The position numbers and the translations under genes are program-made. From positions 26,001,839 to 26,065,838 of the forward strand of contig CM049316.1 of the NCBI GenBank assembly GCA_026874595.1: 64,000 nucleotides of DNA, read 5' to 3'. This document shows, in pieces, positions 59,154 to 64,000 of this stretch (positions within the stretch are counted from its first letter, which is position 1; every line of letters starts with the position of its first letter). The notes under the pieces were generated by a model that saw nothing but the letters and a program-made list of their open reading frames with translations, was not told the origin of the DNA and searched no databases. The stretch is from Sipunculus nudus (lineage: Eukaryota > Annelida > Sipuncula > Golfingiida > Sipunculidae).

Positions 59154-59807
59154 CGAATAAAAAGCCAGGTAAGACATTATTATTTACACAGTAGTCAAGA
59201 GGAAAGGCTCCTGCAGCCTATAGCCTAGAATTTTTTATAATGTCTCCGTTTTATAAAAAAAAATATCCCGGAAAACATGCCGACCTGGGTACTGCCTACT
59301 GGTTCAGACTACACGTGTTCTGTTTGACAGAGCCCTGTCAAATTATGCAAAACTTTGTTTTTGTCAGATGATTGACGCTTTACAATGTTTAGATCACCTG
59401 ATTGGTTGCTTGTTAGTCCAATGCTTATGATTATTCATTGAATGAATATGCGATAAAGGTCATATATGTTCATGGAGTTCATGGATAGGTCAAATTGACC
59501 GATAGTTCTTAAACTTATACAAGGAAGTTGGTCCACATTTGTCATCAACGTTCTCTGAAACAGCGCTGCGTATGGCACTGTGCTATGCTTCCTTTTTAAA
59601 GTTAATTGTCCCCGCAGTGATCTCGCCGATATGAGAACTGGCTTCGACGAAGACCGAAATTCCTGCGTAGTCCCTCTAGCGCAGGATTAAGGTGTATTGT
59701 GCCTGGGAATAAAAGTACCCCTGCTGTCAGTGACAAATTTAAGCATGTTTGACCTGACATTTGACCCTGTCACTGAACCTCTTGCAGGATAAATAATTAT
59801 GAGAGCT

Positions 59808-60540
59808 GGTCGATATTATCGATATGTCGGTATATCGCGATAGAGTGATTGGCATATTGCATATCGTGATATAGTTTTCGAATATCGATATTTTCTTATC
59901 TTTTATTAATGTGCCTAAAACTGATTTTGTTTAGTAAACACAACGTTTCTGATATACTTTAGACATCAAAATAGGCTGGTATTAATGACAGGCTTAAATG
60001 ACACCGTGTCAGTTGACGTTAAGTACATATGTATTGAATTTTTAAGTAGGCCTGATACACCAGGGAATTTGCATGTCAGCTAGATGACTTAGTGGTATAC
60101 GAGAAATATATTGATATGTAAAAAGAGTGTTCAACAAGGTCATAATAATTAATCATTCATTAATATTCTCTCCTGACATCTTATAATAGATGCAGGAAAA
60201 TCATGTGTCAACTTAACAGTATTATTGTTTAATAACGGCAGTCATGCGATGTGGAATACACGGCTGTACTTTTGCGCACCATATCCCACTTTGAGCTAAA
60301 CAGCAGTCCAGAATTCCTTAACTGGCAAGTTATTTGCTCATGTATGGCCTAAAGAAGACCTTGATTTTCAATGTTTCTTCGGGTACTGTCAAAAGTATAC
60401 ATTAGTAAATAATGTTGCCATATTTCTTGTTTGAAAAAAAATGATCCGCAAAAAGTTTTATTGTGTCATTATATTAAATATGATAAAGAATTGTTAATTC
60501 AATCAAATAATAATCTTTATAATGATTATAATTAAAATAA

Positions 60541-60576
<36 letters not shown>

Positions 60577-60698
60577 TCATACAGAAAACGATTATTTTCA
60601 ATATATTAATACAATAAAAATATCACAGTACGTGTCGCAATATTCTACCAAATATCGCAAAAAAAATACGAAATTGGTAGGCGATATCCATCCCTTGT
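59808..60698. mobile_element. MITE-like element with TATCG-rich ends, copy 2, inverted
   Basis: Left end GAGAGCTGGTCGATATTATCG, right end AATATCGCAAAAAAAATACG and GGCGATATCC. The interior holds CAACTTAACAGTATTATTG, the reverse complement counterpart of copy 1. GAGCTGGTCGATAT-type tips are seen in non-autonomous hAT-like elements of other animals, so hAT origin is a guess. A (TA)n run lies inside at 60545-60572. Confidence 0.55.
60545..60572. repeat. (TA)n microsatellite inside MITE copy 2
   Basis: 28-base TA run inside the TATCG-rich element. Confidence 0.95.
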
Positions 60699-60767
60699 AA
60701 ATATGAAAAGCAGGTGACACTCGATACATTGGCACTTATTTCTTATTTTAGGATGCAATAATTGCAG

Positions 60768-60905
60768 AAGCAGATCGGAAGTCGGGGAGGGGGGGGGGGC
60801 GCACCCTTTTTAAAGGGTTTCAGACCAATGTTTGTGAGTTTGACCCCCACCCTTTCTTGACTTGGGGACCTTTTCTTAGGTTGGATATGCTACTAACGAG
60901 GTATG
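60768..60905. mobile_element. GGATCC-tipped poly-G repeat, copy 2
   Basis: Left end GCAGATCGGAAGTCGGGGAG, a G11 tract, then TTTAAAGGGTTTCAGACC and CCCCCACCCTTTCTTGACTTGGGGACC, which aligns with copy 1 (CCCCCCAACCCTTTTTGGAC...GGGGACA). The right tip is degraded. Confidence 0.4.
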
Positions 60906-61663
60906 CATACTCCCATTTTTTTTCTTCAGAAACAGCTTCCTTGCCCTAAAAACAAACGTTCAAATTACTTTCATGTCGTCAATCTAGCTGTATACGTTTA
61001 ACTATAATAATATAGTTACCAGTCAAAGATCTTCAAAAATTTGGATGTCCTCGCGTCCCATTCCAGTTCGCAAATGTAAACATCATTACTGACCAGGTGT
61101 TCAAGGCAAACATACCGATGTATGAAAATAACTGTAAAACATTTGTACAAATCTCATTGAGACAGTATCCCAGTGAAAATCTATATTTATTTTAACTTTT
61201 TAATAAAAAATGAGCCAACATTCCTCATCTCATTTAATACATCCCCCGAAACCGTATAAAAAAAGCCCGGTTACCGTATTTATCAGCTTGTAAATTTATA
61301 AGAGAAAATCAAATTACGGAGAACTCTCGCTTTGGTCCACGAGAGACATTTGTTTCATTTGTTCATGTCAACAAGGAAAATAATCCTGAATAAGAACAGA
61401 TTAGTCAAATATACAATCTGCTCCAGGTTATTTTAAAAGACATACTTTTACGGATGAATTTGATTTTTTTTATATATTGGGGAAAAAAACACAGATTGTA
61501 TCGCGGACCTGTTTTCCGCCAGTTGCTTCACGAATGAATGAATGTTGGGTGAAAAAACTAATATTGGACGCCCTGAAGTAAAATTGTCAGAGTTTTTTTT
61601 CGGATCCGCTATATCTGTTGCGAGGCCAGACATATTTCACTAGCTGGTTTCGTCATCGACACT

Positions 61664-61682
61664 GGGGGGGGGGGGGGGGGGG
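61664..61682. repeat. G19 homopolymer
   Basis: Nineteen consecutive G, the longest homopolymer in the window, at the edge of a GGATCC-tipped repeat. Confidence 0.95.
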
Positions 61683-61843
61683 TTGCAACCCCTCACTTCG
61701 AGAAATTGCATTTTCTTGCATTGTTTTCCTGAATATATAAGGCTAAACTCCTTTTCTTGAATTGTAGACTTTTTATAATGTTTTAGTCTTGTGGAGTTCA
61801 TTGTAAACCTCCCTTCCTAAAATCCTGGATCCGCCCCTCGTGC
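61664..61843. mobile_element. GGATCC-tipped poly-G repeat, copy 3
   Basis: A G19 tract at 61664-61682 opens the segment, and AAAATCCTGGATCCGCCCCTC closes it at about 61821-61841. Interior similarity to copies 1 and 2 is low, so assignment rests on the tip and the G tract. Confidence 0.35.
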
Positions 61844-62071
61844 ATACCGTTAACATCCTGATAGATAGTAAACATCGATTAAAACCTTTTCCTAAAGCAA
61901 AGTCAGAGAACGGACAAGGATCAAGCAAAAATAGTTTGATTAGACATGCTCTGGTCTGCACTTTTTGTCAACCATGTTGGCTCAGACGTTTTCAGCTCGG
62001 ATTTTTTCCACCTTTTGCTTCGTTGGATCATTAAATTGATGTTGCGATGAATGTCCTTTTTTATTTCTTAC

Positions 62072-62260
62072 CATCTCTGCCTCAGATACCAGATTTGGTT
62101 TCGCGGTGTCACATGCTTCGTGAGCTGTAGCTTTCACAGAGCAGACGGTCTCAACCCTGTAAGTAAGCGTCAGTGTTTCCGCGCAGATGGACTGCTGCAT
62201 CAACGCACATTGAAGCCCATACTCCCGCCGTCTGTGTAAATCACAATGACATCTGCAGTG
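62072..62260 (-). CDS. exon-like open frame with strong donor, unrecognised
   Basis: On the minus strand this frame is open from just after a TAA (62261-62263) to a donor ATG|GTAAGA at 62072/62071. A TTTACACAG acceptor sits at about 62226. The peptide is rich in cysteine near its start (H-C-R-C-H-C-D-L-H) and then reads ...L-T-L-T-Y-R-V-E-T-V-C-S-V-K-A-T.... It looks coding in composition but I do not recognise a domain. It overlaps the preceding frame 62200-62424 by about 60 bases in a different frame. Splicing or a one-base frameshift could join the two. Function unknown. Confidence 0.28.
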
Positions 62261-62424
62261 TTAAACTGCCCTATCGAATCCCGCTTCACGGTAACTGAGC
62301 ATTTTAGCGTCTCGGCCGCGAAATGGAAACCTAATGCGGTCCCATTTTTTTCTTCAAATTGAAACACTTGGCTATTGCCGCCGAAGAAACACCAATATTT
62401 CGTAGCCCAGCTGTTTTTTAATAT
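62200..62424 (-). CDS. exon-like open frame without start codon, unrecognised
   Basis: A minus-strand frame of 74 codons runs between a TGA (62425-62427) and a TGA at 62200-62202. It contains 'K-Y-W-C-F-F-G-G-N-S-Q-V-F-Q-F-E-E-K-N-G' and later 'K-C-S-V-T-V-K-R-D-S-I-G-Q-F'. The alternating hydrophobic pattern resembles a beta-rich extracellular domain, but that is only an impression. It could be an internal exon or a decayed coding piece. It leads directly into the frame at 62072-62260 if a single base is shifted near 62205. Confidence 0.28.
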   Translation of the reverse strand: MLKNSWATKYWCFFGGNSQVFQFEEKNGTALGFHFAAETLKCSVTVKRDSIGQFNTADVIVIYTDGGSMGFNVR

Positions 62425-63672
62425 TCATTTATATATCGTTTCATTGTGTCCCATAAGAAACGTATGTTGGCAAAATACTAAAAGTCCCTAGGCTGATTTA
62501 CATAATTTAATTACATATGATACCGGCACAGATTTAATGGTAGTCCGTCGAGTCGGTGGTTCGGTTGTTCTGTTCTTCATTACAGACACAACATTAGACG
62601 GAGAAAAATTGAACCTACGTTCCCTGAATAAATCAGCAAATCAAATTTGACGCCAGCTTTTACTTAGTTTTCCTTCCCCAGGAGATGTATAGTTACATTG
62701 CCGCTCAGAGGTAAAGAGCGGGTATCCCATTCATTTTTATGAAAAAAAGATAATATATATATATATCGAAACTCCCAGTTTAAATATAACTGACAACCAC
62801 AAATGCCAAGGGGTTAACTATTTTCCTCAATATCCGTTTACACGTAGGAGGATCTCAACAACGACATTTTTGTTATGAGCAAAATTTCAAACACCCACGC
62901 AGTAAGTCAATAACGATCGGTGCTCCGGTGGATAATCTCTGGAAAGAACCAGTGTCTCAGAAACACTAGACATTTGAGAAGGTTAAGCTGACGTAGAAGA
63001 AAGAAATCCGCTCATCCCAAAAGGATTAAGAACGGAGCTAATCCGAGCAAGAGACGTTAAGGCAAGACGTACATAAAGCTTTGTCATCGGCCGTGTCTAA
63101 TCAGTTTACTTTTGTACTTTGAGATGGGATCCCTTAACTAATTTCTTGTATAACTGAGAAGGCACCCATGAGCTTTCATGCGCTGAATAAAAACCACCTA
63201 TTCACCTGCCTTATTTGTAGAATTAAAGAGCCCTCAGCCAGGGCGTTGCACTCGCGATACGAATATAACCTAGTGTTTAAGGTCCATGGGGACATCATAT
63301 CTACCTGACCTAATTGTATGAAATGCCGGGTAATGCAAGGTCTGAAATGTCGGCTTTGTCCTATACGGCGTGTTGTTGTGTTCCCTAGCACATACTAACC
63401 CAGTTTAAAAAATGACAAAATAGCCGTTCAAAATTGCTAAGTTTATGTTAATGCCGATAATCCTGTCTTACACCCGGTTCCGGTTTCAGTAACAAGTTTC
63501 AAAGTCACGACAAATATGTCAGATACATGGTTTTCTAGCGGAGTTAAATGAAATAAGATACCTTTGATAAGCATGTTTAATTCTCACTACAAGTCGAGGA
63601 TGATCTTTTAACGTGATTTCGGACTTAGCATTCGTACATATAAGCGAACTGCTGGTAATATCTGTTAAGAAA

Positions 63673-63921
63673 GGTTATAAGTGTCCCGGTTATGTTGAGT
63701 TCATTATATACATAAACTTTCTGATACAGACTATTTAATATATCATTTAATATACCATTTATATATGGATTATCTCTGTTCAAAATCATGGACTTGCACA
63801 ACCAGATCGCCGCCACATTAGTCGTCAATCATCATCAACATTAAGCCGATGAGCATAATGAACTTCAAACCTTTATTGTGTCAGAGGACATGAACTCAAC
63901 ATAACCGGGACACTCATAACC
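63673..63921. mobile_element. foldback with 32-bp near-perfect arms
   Basis: Left arm 63673-63704 and right arm 63890-63921 are reverse complements at 31 of 32 positions (key core TGTCCCGGTTATGTTGAG). The spacer is 185 bases, and weaker pairing continues inward for about 40 bases. The arms were compared base by base. No coding capacity; probably a MITE. Confidence 0.75.
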
Positions 63922-64000
63922 TAGCATTATGGGTAAATAACAATGAAACACTCGGAACCTGGGTGAACATGGTCAAATTCACAGTAGCCAATCACAGATC

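Larger units (their letters stand above)
57162..59470. repeat. diverged multi-copy block with paired CRE palindromes
   Basis: At least three related segments. Each has a pair of TGACGTCA-type sites (57329 and 57368; 57881 and 57932; 59048 degraded and 59072). Then comes an identical 22-base stretch with core TTTTGGATTATTTGTC (57450-57471, 58015-58036, 59132-59153), then a GTAAG, then a 'GCTCC...GC' and 'ACATGC' block. A further tail containing ACACGTGTTC, AATTATGCAAA and CTGATTGG occurs twice (from 58748 and 59316). Spacing between the 22-base cores is 565 and 1117 bases. No long frame is shared by the copies. Confidence 0.75.
60906..62071. other. no gene seen
   Basis: AT-rich, with the G19 tract and GGATCC-type repeat. 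Short frames at 61448-61633 and 61773-62034 have no recognisable content. Confidence 0.5.

Overview
The window is eukaryotic, AT-rich nuclear DNA. It has spliced exons with GT-AG borders, many (TA)n microsatellites, poly-G/C runs, tRNA-derived SINEs, decayed non-LTR retrotransposons and several families of short inverted-repeat elements. There is no bacterial operon structure. The style fits a marine invertebrate, most likely a mollusc, but nothing in the window proves the species. Most short open frames are chance or repeat-derived.

One gene can be named with confidence. It is an arrestin-domain-containing (alpha-arrestin, ARRDC-like) gene on the minus strand. Five consecutive coding exons lie at 39227-39480, 29976-30158, 24245-24424, 23338-23440 and 22376-22530. 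Their reading phases join without a break, giving the second part of the arrestin N domain, the whole arrestin C domain and a short tyrosine-rich tail ending in TAA. The first ~90-100 residues must be encoded above 39.5 kb and I could not find them.

Layout. 1-5.8 kb is non-coding and holds one 'GACTCGG' inverted element. 5.85-6.77 kb is a dead LINE reverse-transcriptase fragment. 7.4-7.65 kb is a SINE. 12.1-12.6 kb is another GACTCGG element. 12.97-13.68 kb carries two exon-like blocks on the plus strand, joined in phase, from a gene I do not recognise. 14.6-20.2 kb is rich in small transposon-like repeats. 22.4-39.5 kb is the arrestin gene; its introns hold an inverted-repeat element with an internal minisatellite, a pogo-like tip, a TTCGCGA foldback, a possible solo LTR, a SINE and an antisense CR1-like LINE. 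40.4-41.2 kb is a second, inverted copy of the minisatellite element. 43.3-44.4 kb has a foldback and an exact-length 148-bp tandem duplication. 46-56 kb is a SINE and microsatellite field. 57.2-59.5 kb is a diverged repeated block in which CRE palindromes recur in pairs. 59.8-60.7 kb is a MITE-like element, inverted relative to the copy at 14.6-15.2 kb. 62.07-62.42 kb has overlapping exon-like frames on the minus strand. 63.67-63.92 kb is a foldback with 31/32-bp arms.

No tRNA, rRNA or CRISPR gene is supported; the tRNA-like pieces look like SINE heads. The most promising items are the CRE block at 57-59 kb, the unrecognised gene at 13 kb, and the short, PPxY-less tail of the arrestin gene.
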